Assembly: GCF_020852195.1 (NCBI RefSeq)
Contig: NZ_JADZBI010000080.1
Location: 1 to 42,838, forward strand
From: Hyphomicrobium sp.
Lineage (GTDB): Bacteria; Pseudomonadota; Alphaproteobacteria; Rhizobiales; Hyphomicrobiaceae
Direction: 5' to 3'
Length of the DNA: 42,838 bases
In this document: piece after piece, positions 30,988 through 39,654 of the stretch
Layout: each line of letters begins with the position of its first letter
Numbering within the stretch: the stretch's first letter is position 1
Notes under the pieces: model-generated
Database searches by the model: none
What the model was told of the DNA's origin: nothing
Seen by the model: only the letters and a program-made list of their open reading frames with translations
Made by a program: the position numbers and the translations under genes

Positions 30988-32436
30988 TTAAACATAGATC
31001 CCGCCGGCGGCCCTGCGAACACCGCCGCTGCCGACATCCTTATCGTCAGATGGGTGACGATCCGCCGGATTTCCAGATCCCGCCTGGCCCGGACGGCCCT
31101 GGCCGCCCGATGAATCGGAAAGTCCCTGGCCCTGGCCCTGCGAACCGCCCTGCGACGCGGCCGCGCCCTGCTCCCCGAACCCGGCAAGTGACGCGAGCGA
31201 GCGGCTCGCTTCGCTCTGCGGCGCGGTCGTAACGCCGTCGACCGTATAGCCGGCCGAGGCGAGCGCACTCACGAGCGCCTCTCGCTCGCTTTCGATCACG
31301 GCCAGCGTATCGAGCCTCTGGGCCTCCAGATGAATGGTGACGGCGTTTTCCTTGAGCGCGATACGAACCGTTACGCTGCCGAGATTGGCGGGCTTGAGCT
31401 CGAGATGCAGAACCTTGACGACGCCGTCGGACGACGTCTCGCTGAGCCCGTGCGCCCTGAGCTCGGAACGCACCTCGGCGGCGATCTGATCGCTTACGGA
31501 CTCATGGGGGACACCCGCATCCGCCGGGCTAGCGACGGCCCCGGCACGCGGCGCGGCGCCAGCCATCATCGACAGGAACGCACCCGTAGCCTGTTGCTGC
31601 GCGCCGGCGCCCGAAGAGCCGCGGCCCTCCTGCTGCCGCCCCTCCTGTCCCGAGATGCTTTGATCTGCGAGCGCCGTCGCACCTCCCTTGCCTGCCGTCT
31701 CGTCCGCAAATGCAGCGACGCGCGGCACCCCTGTCGCTGTATCCGCCTTCGACCCGACCTCTGCGGCTGCACCGCTCCCACGCAAGCGCGACGACCTTGC
31801 GGCCTCGTCCATCGCTTGCGAGAGGGTTGCTCCGAGCGCGGCCGTCTTTCCTTCGCCCTGAGCCGAGGACGCGCTCTTGGTCGGCTCCTGTGCCGGCGCA
31901 AGCGACGTGAACGCATCCGAAGGCCGATCGACGGCGAGATGCGTTTCCTGCCCGGCCACCGTGACCTTGATATTGAGCACCTCCGGCGCCGCCTCGCCCG
32001 AGGCGGACGTCCCTCCGGACTTCAGCAGGGCGAGCAGCGGCTCGGCATCAAGACTCTCGCCGTGCTCTCCGACCTGCCCCGGCAGCCACGGCCCGGTCTC
32101 CCCGACCGTGCCGTCGCCCGTAGGAACGGCAGGTACGGATCCTGACAAGACCGGGATGTCCACCTCTTCCTCCGTTGCGCGAGCCGCACCGCCGAGCTGG
32201 GCCAATATCGCCGAGAGATCGACCGCGCCGGCGGGCTCCGCACGGGGAGACGCTCCCTCGCCGTTGCCGGCGGCGTCATCGCCACGATCGTCGCCCGCGC
32301 CGCGGGAGCGCGAGGCCGTATCGAGCGCATCGCGGAACGAGGCATCCCTCTGCCCTGTTTCGGCCCCGCCGGAGACGGGGCGCACACTCGGGGACGATGC
32401 GGGAAGTCCCGATGTAACAGCCTGTGCAGCACTCAC
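30988..32436 (-). CDS. fliK: Flagellar hook-length control protein FliK (MotD)
   Basis: 482 residues from GTG 32436. Long disordered Ala/Gly/Ser/Asp/Gln-rich N-terminus, typical of FliK rulers; conserved C-terminal domain at about 345-420 with LHLELKPANLGSVTVRIALKENAVTIHLEAQR and ESEREALVSALASAGYTVDGV; then a Gly/Gln-rich tail. FliK measures hook length and switches export to filament proteins. In Sinorhizobium the equivalent gene was first called motD. The start overlaps the motC stop (GTGA). Confidence 0.88.
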   Translation of the reverse strand: MSAAQAVTSGLPASSPSVRPVSGGAETGQRDASFRDALDTASRSRGAGDDRGDDAAGNGEGASPRAEPAGAVDLSAILAQLGGAARATEEEVDIPVLSGSVPAVPTGDGTVGETGPWLPGQVGEHGESLDAEPLLALLKSGGTSASGEAAPEVLNIKVTVAGQETHLAVDRPSDAFTSLAPAQEPTKSASSAQGEGKTAALGATLSQAMDEAARSSRLRGSGAAAEVGSKADTATGVPRVAAFADETAGKGGATALADQSISGQEGRQQEGRGSSGAGAQQQATGAFLSMMAGAAPRAGAVASPADAGVPHESVSDQIAAEVRSELRAHGLSETSSDGVVKVLHLELKPANLGSVTVRIALKENAVTIHLEAQRLDTLAVIESEREALVSALASAGYTVDGVTTAPQSEASRSLASLAGFGEQGAAASQGGSQGQGQGLSDSSGGQGRPGQAGSGNPADRHPSDDKDVGSGGVRRAAGGIYV

Positions 32437-33743
32437 GGCGACGATCCTCCGAGCAGTGTATCGACTTCTGTCAGCAACGCCCGCGCCCGCCCGACCGACT
32501 CCGGCTCAGCCTCCTCAAGCGCACCGGAAACGGCCGGCCATCGACCGACGGCACCCGCCACGGCAAGGGCCGAGTCGCGGATCTCGCGATCGGATGCACC
32601 GACCTGCGCGACATCGACGTCGTTGAGCAGCAGGACGCCCTGCTCGAAATCGTGCGTTGCCGCGAGTGCCGCGCCTTCGAACAGCTTCGCACGCTGAAAA
32701 GACCGGCTATCGGCCCGCGAAAGCTCGCGCGCCTTGGAGGCCGCGAACCGGGCGATGTCGATGTTGCCGCCCTTCGTGGCCTCCTCCGCAATGGCAAGAT
32801 AGAGGCCGGCACGTTCCGTAGCCGGCACCTTCATGAGCTCCGTCTCCGTGCGCGAGATCCATTCCGAGGCGCGCTTGAAATTCTGCCGTGCCACACCGGC
32901 GAAGAACTGGCGGCGAAAGCTGCGCGCGAAGAGCGAATTCGGAAAGCGGCGCGAATACTGCGCCGTGAGCATGTCGAAGCGCTCCACCTCGCCCTCCCTC
33001 GCGACGAGCAGGATCTGCTGCCGAAGCGCCGATTCCTCGATCAGCGTCCCGGGCGAGAGCAGGCGCGCCTCGTCGAAGAAGTGAATCGCCTTACGCGCGT
33101 CCTTCTTGGTGATCAGCGTGCCTTGGATGAGCGCCACGATGCCGGCGAGCAACGGATCGAGCGACCGCGCCTCGATCTTGTGGAGCAAGCCCAGCGCATC
33201 GATGACGCGCCCCTCGCCGTAGGCCATCGCCCCCCTGAGCACGCGCCGCTCGACGAGCGGTGTGCCCGCACGTCCGGCGGCGGCCTTTAGCACAGCCGGA
33301 TTACCGCCCGACAGCACGAAGAATATGGCGGCGCGCACGTTGCGCACATCGTCCCACACCGCAACCGGCAGCGCCGTCATCTCGGTCCCGAGGCTCTGCA
33401 TGAGTTGCCGTTGCTGCTCGTGCGCCGTCGCGCTCCCTGCAGCGACCTTGTCTTGCACCGAGCGCAACGCCCGGATGAGAACGAACGGCTGCTTGTCCGC
33501 CTCGACCGCAGGCATCTCCGGCCAGAGAGGCGCCGGAGCAGGCTCCCCCTCCTCCCCCTCCTCGCCATTCTCCGCCTTCACGGCTTCCGCCGCCGTTTCC
33601 GGCGGCACCTCGGCCGTCTCGGCCGCCGCGACGTTGATCAACGATACGCCGCCAGCCAACGGCTCGGCTGCAACCGCCGCCGTTATACCGGCGACGAGGC
33701 CGGAAAGAGCGAGACACATCTGCAGTGAGCGCGCGGCAATCAC
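32433..33743 (-). CDS. motC: Chemotaxis/motility protein MotC
   Basis: 436 residues. N-terminal signal peptide or anchor (about 1-25), acidic linker, then a helical TPR-like body: LIRALRSVQDKVAAGSATAHEQQRQLM, AAIFFVLSGGNPAVLK, RVLRGAMAYGEGRVIDALGLL, KDARKAIHFFDEARLLSPGTLIEESALRQQILLV and RRFPNSLFARSFRRQFF. This is the Rhizobiales MotC, a periplasmic protein that regulates MotA/MotB function and rotation speed. Overlaps motB upstream (ATGA) and fliK downstream. Confidence 0.88.
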   Translation of the reverse strand: MIAARSLQMCLALSGLVAGITAAVAAEPLAGGVSLINVAAAETAEVPPETAAEAVKAENGEEGEEGEPAPAPLWPEMPAVEADKQPFVLIRALRSVQDKVAAGSATAHEQQRQLMQSLGTEMTALPVAVWDDVRNVRAAIFFVLSGGNPAVLKAAAGRAGTPLVERRVLRGAMAYGEGRVIDALGLLHKIEARSLDPLLAGIVALIQGTLITKKDARKAIHFFDEARLLSPGTLIEESALRQQILLVAREGEVERFDMLTAQYSRRFPNSLFARSFRRQFFAGVARQNFKRASEWISRTETELMKVPATERAGLYLAIAEEATKGGNIDIARFAASKARELSRADSRSFQRAKLFEGAALAATHDFEQGVLLLNDVDVAQVGASDREIRDSALAVAGAVGRWPAVSGALEEAEPESVGRARALLTEVDTLLGGSSP

Positions 33744-34945
33744 AGGCTCGGCCTCAGCATGATCTCGATGCGCCGGTTCTCAGCCGCATTCGGATCGGTG
33801 ATATTCTTGGGATTGCGGTCGGCGCGCCCCTCGATGCTCTCGAAGCGCCGCTCCTCGATGCCGCCCCTTGCCAGCATGTAGTAGGCCGCCTGCGCGCGGG
33901 CCATGGACAGCCGCCAATTGTTGTTCCTCTCCGTCCTGAACGGGCGCGCGTCCGTGTGGCCCCGCACGATGATCCTGCCCTGGTGTGCGGCCAAAACATT
34001 CGCGACCTTTTCCATCACCACGACCATCTCGGGCTTCGGCGTCGCCGATGCGCTGTCGAACATGCCGAATCGGAAATCGTCGGTCAGGCTGATCATCACG
34101 CCCTCGTCGACCCGTTTGACCTCGATGTTCGGCTTCTTGTCGTCCGCGACCATCCCCAGCGCCTTGGCGAGCTCGCCTTCGAGCGTCCTGACCTGCTCGC
34201 TAATTCTGTCCGAGGGAGCGTCCCGAGAAGACGCCTTCTGGTCCGTTGCGTCCGGCGGACCATCCTCGGCCACGTCCGGCTTGACTTCGAGAGGCTTGTC
34301 GAGGCCCGGCGGCAACGGATGCGCACCCGGCTCGGTGAGCGTCATTTGCTCGTGCTCGCTCTGCGCCGCCTTCGGCTGCGAGAGGGACTGATCGGCAAAC
34401 GGCTCGAAGGGATTGCTGAAGGCTTCTCCGGCCGGACCCAAGCTGTCGTTTCTCGAAACGTTGGACTGATCCGCGTTACCCTCGGCCTTCATGGCGAGAC
34501 GCGCGAGCACACCATAGGGATCGTTGAACAGCTCCTCCTCCGCCATGTGCGCATCGCCTTCCGGCAGATCGCCGTCGCCGCCGGGCTTGGAGGCCGCCTG
34601 CCGCTTGTTCTTGTCGTCGACGGTGTTCTCGTGCGCGCCCCGGTCCGCCGGCCCCTCGGTCGCCGGAGCGGACTTCGGCGGATCGCGCTCGTCCTCCATG
34701 CCCTTGACGGTCGGACGCTTCGAGTTGAGCTTGAGCGGATTGAAGTAAGTGGCGATCTGCTGGATCTTCTCCTTGTCGGAGACGTTGAGCAGCCACATGA
34801 CAAGGAAGAACGCCATCATCGCCGTCATGAGATCGGCGAAAGCGATTTTCCAGGCGCCTCCGTGGTGGCCGTCGTCGCCGTCGCCGCCGCGACGACGAAC
34901 GATGACGACCTCGTGCGGAACGGGCATATCGCCGTCGGCGCTCAT
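33740..34945 (-). CDS. motB: Flagellar stator protein MotB
   Basis: 401 residues. One membrane helix at about 31-55 with the proton-binding Asp38 (AWKIAFADLMTAMMAFFLVMWLL), a long disordered plug/linker (60-265), and a C-terminal OmpA-like peptidoglycan-binding domain (about 285-400) with RGHTDARPF, RLSMARAQAAYYML and ENRRIEIMLRPS. With MotA it forms the stator channel. motA is not in the window. ATGA overlaps at both ends place it in the fliF-fliH-motB-motC-fliK operon. Confidence 0.93.
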   Translation of the reverse strand: MSADGDMPVPHEVVIVRRRGGDGDDGHHGGAWKIAFADLMTAMMAFFLVMWLLNVSDKEKIQQIATYFNPLKLNSKRPTVKGMEDERDPPKSAPATEGPADRGAHENTVDDKNKRQAASKPGGDGDLPEGDAHMAEEELFNDPYGVLARLAMKAEGNADQSNVSRNDSLGPAGEAFSNPFEPFADQSLSQPKAAQSEHEQMTLTEPGAHPLPPGLDKPLEVKPDVAEDGPPDATDQKASSRDAPSDRISEQVRTLEGELAKALGMVADDKKPNIEVKRVDEGVMISLTDDFRFGMFDSASATPKPEMVVVMEKVANVLAAHQGRIIVRGHTDARPFRTERNNNWRLSMARAQAAYYMLARGGIEERRFESIEGRADRNPKNITDPNAAENRRIEIMLRPSL

Positions 34946-35550
34946 GAGCGGCTCCCCGCAATGACTTCAGCCCAGGCTCCGATCCGCGTCGCGAGGATGG
35001 TCTCGTCGGCACGGATCACAAGATCGGCTCCGTCCGCCGCGACGAACGACAGGCCGGCGTGGCGGCCAGCGAGCTGCTCCTCCATCGCCGCCAGCAGGTC
35101 CGGAGGGCCCGATATGGTGATCCTGGCGTAATCGCCTTTGGACATCAGACCGTTGAGGGACTGCGCGAGCTCCTCCACGGCCCTATGGCGAACCTCCGCA
35201 CTCAAGACCGTCTTCAGGACCTCACCGACCACGTCGGAAACCCGATTCTCGAGATCCTCGAAAGCGGTCGCGATCATCTCGCCAAGCCGCGTGCTCTGCT
35301 CAGCCACCCATTTCTGCCGCTCGGCTGCGAGCCGTTGCTCGAAAGCCGCGGCCTGTGCGGCAGCGGCCGCCTCGTTCTCCACTTGTGCCGCAGCCCGCCC
35401 TTCGAGAACGCCTCGCGCATGCGCCTCGTCAAGCTGGACATCGAGGTCGGAGGTACCTTCCGACCCGAACGCTCCAAGGCCGCGCCCGCCGCGCCGCGAC
35501 GGCTCGCCGGAAAGCTCCTTGAGGTAGTAGGCAACGGGAAGCGCCGTCAT
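34942..35550 (-). CDS. FliH-like flagellar assembly protein
   Basis: 202 residues from ATG 35550, which overlaps the fliF stop. Disordered N-terminus (to about 45), a long coiled-coil helix (about 48-90, AHARGVLEGRAAAQVENEAAAAA), then a mixed domain with GDYARITISGPPDLL and the C-terminal IRADETILATRIGAWAEVI. The layout and place match FliH, which holds the export ATPase FliI. The similarity is structural rather than by strong motifs, so I leave the symbol blank. Confidence 0.75.
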   Translation of the reverse strand: MTALPVAYYLKELSGEPSRRGGRGLGAFGSEGTSDLDVQLDEAHARGVLEGRAAAQVENEAAAAAQAAAFEQRLAAERQKWVAEQSTRLGEMIATAFEDLENRVSDVVGEVLKTVLSAEVRHRAVEELAQSLNGLMSKGDYARITISGPPDLLAAMEEQLAGRHAGLSFVAADGADLVIRADETILATRIGAWAEVIAGSRS

Positions 35551-37232
35551 GCCACACGCTCCCGCATCCATTGCTTGAGGATGTTGGCGGCCTGCTCCTC
35601 ATCGAGGGCGACCATCTGCTCGAGCCGCTTCTGCGAGAGACGCAGCACGTCGCCGGTGATGTCCTCGATCAGGTTGGGCTCGCGCTCCTGCTTGATCCCG
35701 AGCAGCTCAGCCGTCGCCGCGGAATCGATCGCGGCCACGTCGCTCTCCTCGCTTGTGAGCAGCGGCCCCTCGTCGGTCACCGTACCGGCCGCCGCGGCGC
35801 CGAGCGCGCCACCCGCGACCTGTCCCTCGCGCTGGTCGAGCAACAGGCGCGTCACCGGCCTCATGCCGAACACGACGACGATGAAGACCAGGCCCAGCAC
35901 CGTCAGCGCCTTGATGAGCCCGGTGGCGAGGCCGATGAGCGGACCGGCGAGGCTCGCGGAATCAAAGCCGTCCCCCGTGCGGGCATTCTCGGCGAACTCG
36001 ACGGCAACCACGCTGATCTGATCGCCGCGTTTGACGTCGACGCCGGCGGCCGTCCCCACCAGCCGCTCGACCTCCTTCACCTGCGCCTGCACGGCTTCCG
36101 GAGTGGCGGCCTCGCCGAGCGTCTCAAGCAGCCGTTTGCGGTTTAGAACCACCGCAATCGTCAGCGCCTCGACGCGATAGCCCTCGCTTGTCGTCGACAC
36201 GATCTTCGAGTTGAGCTCGTAGTTCGAAAGATCCTCGCGACGGTCGTTGATGCGCTTCGACTGATCGCCGCCGGAACCGTCGGCGGCCTGGTCCGGCACG
36301 TTCTGCTCGACACCGACCGGAGAGCGGCTGGCGGTGTTCTCCTGCCTACCGGATTCCTTGACCACCCTGAGCGAGCGTTCGACCTTGGAATCCGGATCGA
36401 ACGTCGTCTCGTTGGTCTGCCGCTTGTCGATGTTGAGGCTGGCGGCGACGCTGACCTCGAAGTTGTCGAGCCCGAGGTAAGGCGTCAGCGTCTTCCTCAC
36501 GTTGTCGCTGAGATCCTTGGCAACCGTCTTCTCAAGCTCGATCTTGCGGCTTGAGGTCGAGGAGCTGGCGTCTCCCGCCGAAGCCAGCACCGTGCCGTCG
36601 GTATTGAGCACGCTGATGTCGTCGACGGTGAGGCCGGGCACGGCGGCCGAGACCAGATGGCGGATGGCCTGCGCCATGGAGGTGTCCGCGGCCATCTCGG
36701 TACGAATGACGACCGAGGCCGAGGCCGGCTGCCGGCCGCGCCGGAACGAGCCCGTCTCCGGCAGCACGATATGGACGCGCGCGGCCTTGACCCCCTTCAT
36801 CGCCTGGATGGTGCGCGCCAGCTCGCCTTCGATGGCGCGCACCCGCGTCACTTCCTGCATGAAGGAGGTGAGGCCGATGGGGCCGAGCTTGTCGAACAGC
36901 TCGTAGCCGGCGTTCGAGCTCGAGGGCAGCCCCTTCTCGGCAAGCAGCATGCGCGCCTGCGCCGTCTCCTCCCGCCGCACCATGACCTTGGTGCCCTCCG
37001 CGTTGACGTCGAAGGCGATGCCGGCATCCTTGAGCACGGCACCGATCCGGCTGACGTCCTGCGCGTTGAGGCCGGCATAGAGCGTGTCGTAGTCCGAGCG
37101 GCTGAGATAGAAGCTGCCGAGACCCACCGAAAGGAACACGGCGAGACCGACCAGGCCGAGCGCGGCCAGCCGCTTCGTGCCAAGCGCGAGCAGATTGCTC
37201 CAGAGCCTGTCCAGTTGTTCGATGCCGAGCAT
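35547..37232 (-). CDS. fliF: Flagellar MS-ring protein FliF
   Basis: 561 residues from ATG 37232 (MLGIEQLDRLWSNLLALG). TM1 at about 20-45, RBM1/2 with YDTLYAGLNAQDVSRI, AEKGLPSSSNAGYELFDK, FMQEVTRVRAIEGELARTI and ARVHIVLPE, a periplasmic insert, TM2 (about 435-455), then the cytoplasmic FliG-binding tail (DEEQAANILKQWMRERVA). FliF is the base of the flagellum. A frame extension to a TTG at 37289 has no ribosome binding site. It is the first gene of the reverse operon, behind a 13-bp inverted repeat. Confidence 0.95.
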   Translation of the reverse strand: MLGIEQLDRLWSNLLALGTKRLAALGLVGLAVFLSVGLGSFYLSRSDYDTLYAGLNAQDVSRIGAVLKDAGIAFDVNAEGTKVMVRREETAQARMLLAEKGLPSSSNAGYELFDKLGPIGLTSFMQEVTRVRAIEGELARTIQAMKGVKAARVHIVLPETGSFRRGRQPASASVVIRTEMAADTSMAQAIRHLVSAAVPGLTVDDISVLNTDGTVLASAGDASSSTSSRKIELEKTVAKDLSDNVRKTLTPYLGLDNFEVSVAASLNIDKRQTNETTFDPDSKVERSLRVVKESGRQENTASRSPVGVEQNVPDQAADGSGGDQSKRINDRREDLSNYELNSKIVSTTSEGYRVEALTIAVVLNRKRLLETLGEAATPEAVQAQVKEVERLVGTAAGVDVKRGDQISVVAVEFAENARTGDGFDSASLAGPLIGLATGLIKALTVLGLVFIVVVFGMRPVTRLLLDQREGQVAGGALGAAAAGTVTDEGPLLTSEESDVAAIDSAATAELLGIKQEREPNLIEDITGDVLRLSQKRLEQMVALDEEQAANILKQWMRERVA

Positions 37233-37242
37233 CCCCGCCCCA

Positions 37243-37336
37243 ATCGCGTGCGCGCCATTTCGGAAGTGTGCCGGGGGGATTCTGAGCAACTAAGCTTGCG
37301 CGGGAATTGCGGGGGTCGCTTGCGCGCGCACGCGAT
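37243..37336. repeat. 13-bp perfect inverted repeat upstream of fliF
   Basis: ATCGCGTGCGCGC (37243-37255) and GCGCGCACGCGAT (37324-37336), 68 bases apart, in the fliF leader. It could form an mRNA hairpin or a looped regulator site. Confidence 0.5.
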
Positions 37337-37351
37337 CCGAAAATGACGAGA

Positions 37352-37371
37352 GCCACGCCAGACGGCGTGGC
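37352..37371 (-). terminator. Weak terminator after flagellin 1
   Basis: 8-bp stem GCCACGCC / GGCGTGGC with a 4-base loop; on the reverse strand the next bases are TCTCGTCATTTT, a poor T-run. Confidence 0.4.
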
Positions 37372-37396
37372 AGCCTGCCAGGCAGGCGACTCCCGT

Positions 37397-38347
37397 TTAG
37401 TTCTGGAACAGCCTGAGGATCATCTGCGCCGACTGGTTGGCGATGCCGAGCGCCTGCACGCCGAGCTGCTGGCGCACCTGCAGCGCCTGGAGCCGGGTCG
37501 ATTCCTCGTTCATGTCGGCGTCCACGAGCTGGCCGATGCCGACATCGATCGCATCCATCAGCTTGGCGACGAAGTCCTTCTGCAGGTTGATGCGCGATTT
37601 CGCGGCACCGAGCAGCGTGGCCGCGTCCGTCATGGTGTTGAGGGCGGCATCCACCCCGTCTACCATCGCCTCGAGCCCGAGCAGATCGTCCGGATCGTCG
37701 GTGATCCCGCTGATATTCATTCCTGTGGTGGCACCTGCGATCGAATAGGTCGCCGTGGTGCCCGCAAGCGCATAGCTGGCCACCGAGTCGAGAATGCCCG
37801 ACACCGTTCCCGTCGTCGTATCGAACAGCATCGTGCCCGATGGACCGATGTTGATCTCGATGGTTCCGATGGTGATGGACCCCGTGCTGTCACGGGAGAA
37901 CGAGGCGACGATGGTCTTCGAGAGCGGTCCGCCCGAATCACCCTGCAGCCAGTTCTCGCCCGAGAACACGGCGGATCCGGCCGTGTTCCTGAGCTCGGCC
38001 TGAAGCTCGGCGATCTCGCTCTGGATCTTGCCGCGATCCAGACCCGGTGCACGGGCGGCAACCAGCTTGGCCTTGATCTTCGTGATGGTCTCGATGGCGC
38101 TGTTCAGCGCCGTAACCGCGACCTCGACGGTCGCGGCGCCGAGACCCAGCGCGTCCTCGACGGTGGAGACGGCCGCGCGGTCGCTGCGCATGGTCGTTGC
38201 AATCGACCAGTAGGCGGCGTTGTCGGAGGCATCCTTGACCCTGAGACCCGTCGAGATACGGTTCTGCGTACCCAACAGTTCCTTGTTGGTCTGGGACAGC
38301 GTCTGCAGCGCGGTCATGGCCGCGACGTTGGTATTGATGCTGCTCAT
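37397..38347 (-). CDS. Flagellin 1
   Basis: 316 residues. Conserved N-terminal D0/D1 (SSINTNVAAMTALQTL, GTQNRISTGLRVKDASDNAAYW) and C-terminal D1/D0 (DMNEESTRLQALQVRQQLGVQALGIANQSAQMILRLFQ), around a short, Thr/Ser/Gly-rich central region. It lacks big D2/D3 domains, as usual for Rhizobiales flagellins of 310-400 residues. It is the most diverged of the three in the window. Such paralogues build a mixed, often rigid filament. Confidence 0.95.
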   Translation of the reverse strand: MSSINTNVAAMTALQTLSQTNKELLGTQNRISTGLRVKDASDNAAYWSIATTMRSDRAAVSTVEDALGLGAATVEVAVTALNSAIETITKIKAKLVAARAPGLDRGKIQSEIAELQAELRNTAGSAVFSGENWLQGDSGGPLSKTIVASFSRDSTGSITIGTIEINIGPSGTMLFDTTTGTVSGILDSVASYALAGTTATYSIAGATTGMNISGITDDPDDLLGLEAMVDGVDAALNTMTDAATLLGAAKSRINLQKDFVAKLMDAIDVGIGQLVDADMNEESTRLQALQVRQQLGVQALGIANQSAQMILRLFQN

Positions 38348-38457
38348 GCCAGCGCCCCTCTACCGATTCGTAAGTCATTGTTTCTTTCGAACCTTGTGCG
38401 GGGATTACGGAGGGGGCCGGCGCCACTCTGCCGGCGCGCGCGGGCACGATCAGAATG

Positions 38458-38497
38458 AAAAAGCAGAAGCCGCGAACCCGGCTGGGTCCGCGGCTTC
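38458..38497 (-). terminator. Terminator after flagellin 2
   Basis: 9-bp stem GAAGCCGCG (38466-38474) / CGCGGCTTC (38489-38497) with an internal ACCC/GGGT pairing; the reverse strand continues TGCTTTTT. Confidence 0.7.
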
Positions 38498-38524
38498 CTT
38501 CCGAAGCGGAAATCTTGGTGGGGC

Positions 38525-39457
38525 TTACTGGAACAGCCGGAGGATCATCTGCGCCGACTGGTTGGCGATACCGAGCGCCTGGATGCCGAGCTGCTGGCGC
38601 ACCTGCAGAGCCTGCAGACGGGTCGATTCGGCGTTCATGTCGGCGTCCACGAGCTGCCCGACACCGGTATCGATGGCATCCATCAGGCTCTGTGCGAAAT
38701 CCTTCTGGATATCGATGCGCGTCTTGATGGCGCCGAGGCTGGTGGCTGCGTCGGTCATCGAGAGGATCGCCGCGTCGACCGTCGACAGCATGGCCTCGAG
38801 GTCCTCGAGGTCGTCATCCGAGTCCGTGAGCGAGCCGATGTCGAGATCGAGGACAGTGTAGTCCGTTGCGGTGGCATTCGGCAGCGCCGTAGCCGTGTCG
38901 AGCAGGCCGGCAGCCGTGCCCGTCGTCGAATCGACAAGGCGAGTCTTGTCGAGGTCAACGGTGATCGTGCCGATGCTGATCGTGCCGTCAGCCGCGCGCG
39001 AGAACGACGAGACGATCGTGCGGGTCGACGTGGGATCATCGCTGTCGCTCTTCAGCCAGTTCTGGCCGTTGAAACTCGCACCGTCGATGACGCTCTTGAG
39101 CGAGTCCTGAAGCTCTTTGATTTCGCTCTGGATCTTCGAACGATCCACGCCGGGCGTGCGGGCGGCGACCAGCTTGTCCTTGATCTTGCCGGCGATCTCG
39201 ATGGCGCTTTCGATGCCCTTGGCCGCGATTTCCGCCGTGGCCGAGCCGAGACCGAGCGCGTCGGCAACCGTCGAGAGCGCCGACCGGTCGCCGCGCATCG
39301 TCGTTGCGATGGACCAGTACGCAGCGTTGTCCGACGCGTCCGCCACCCGGTAGCCGGTCGAGACGCGGTTCTGCGTCACCAGCATTTCCTTGTTGGTCTG
39401 GTTCAGGCTCTGCAACGCGGTCATGGCCGCGATGTTGGTGTTGATGCTGCTGCCCAT
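38525..39457 (-). CDS. Flagellin 2
   Basis: 310 residues from ATG 39457 (MGSSINTNIAAM) with GGGAA upstream; a 20-residue extension to 39517 has no flagellin similarity. Ends DMNAESTRLQALQVRQQLGIQ...MILRLFQ. It is about 85-90% identical by eye to flagellin 3; the middle (residues about 115-235) differs at only eight or so positions, while the ends differ more. Confidence 0.95.
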   Translation of the reverse strand: MGSSINTNIAAMTALQSLNQTNKEMLVTQNRVSTGYRVADASDNAAYWSIATTMRGDRSALSTVADALGLGSATAEIAAKGIESAIEIAGKIKDKLVAARTPGVDRSKIQSEIKELQDSLKSVIDGASFNGQNWLKSDSDDPTSTRTIVSSFSRAADGTISIGTITVDLDKTRLVDSTTGTAAGLLDTATALPNATATDYTVLDLDIGSLTDSDDDLEDLEAMLSTVDAAILSMTDAATSLGAIKTRIDIQKDFAQSLMDAIDTGVGQLVDADMNAESTRLQALQVRQQLGIQALGIANQSAQMILRLFQ

Positions 39458-39589
39458 CGTATGATTCCCTTCCGACTCGTCTGTCCCGCTCCAAGTCGGG
39501 CTTTCATGGTCGAACATAGGACGGGTTGCTTACCGAACCGTTAAAGGGTGTTCCAAATCGGCCACGGCACCCCAATGTGCGCGAAAGCG

Positions 39590-39619
39590 AAAAAGGCCGC
39601 GCCTGGGTGGCGCGGCCTT
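39590..39619 (-). terminator. Terminator after flagellin 3
   Basis: 11-bp perfect stem AAGGCCGCGCC (39593-39603) / GGCGCGGCCTT (39609-39619), 5-base loop, and five Ts on the reverse strand. Confidence 0.85.
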
Positions 39620-39654
39620 CCGGAAAGCGAGGGTCAAAGGATTTTGACCGGGGA

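Noticed and set aside
39458-39560. Sigma-28 promoters for the flagellins
   Set aside because: A GCCGATT element occurs upstream of flagellins 2 and 3, but at different distances from the ATG and without a TAAA-type -35.
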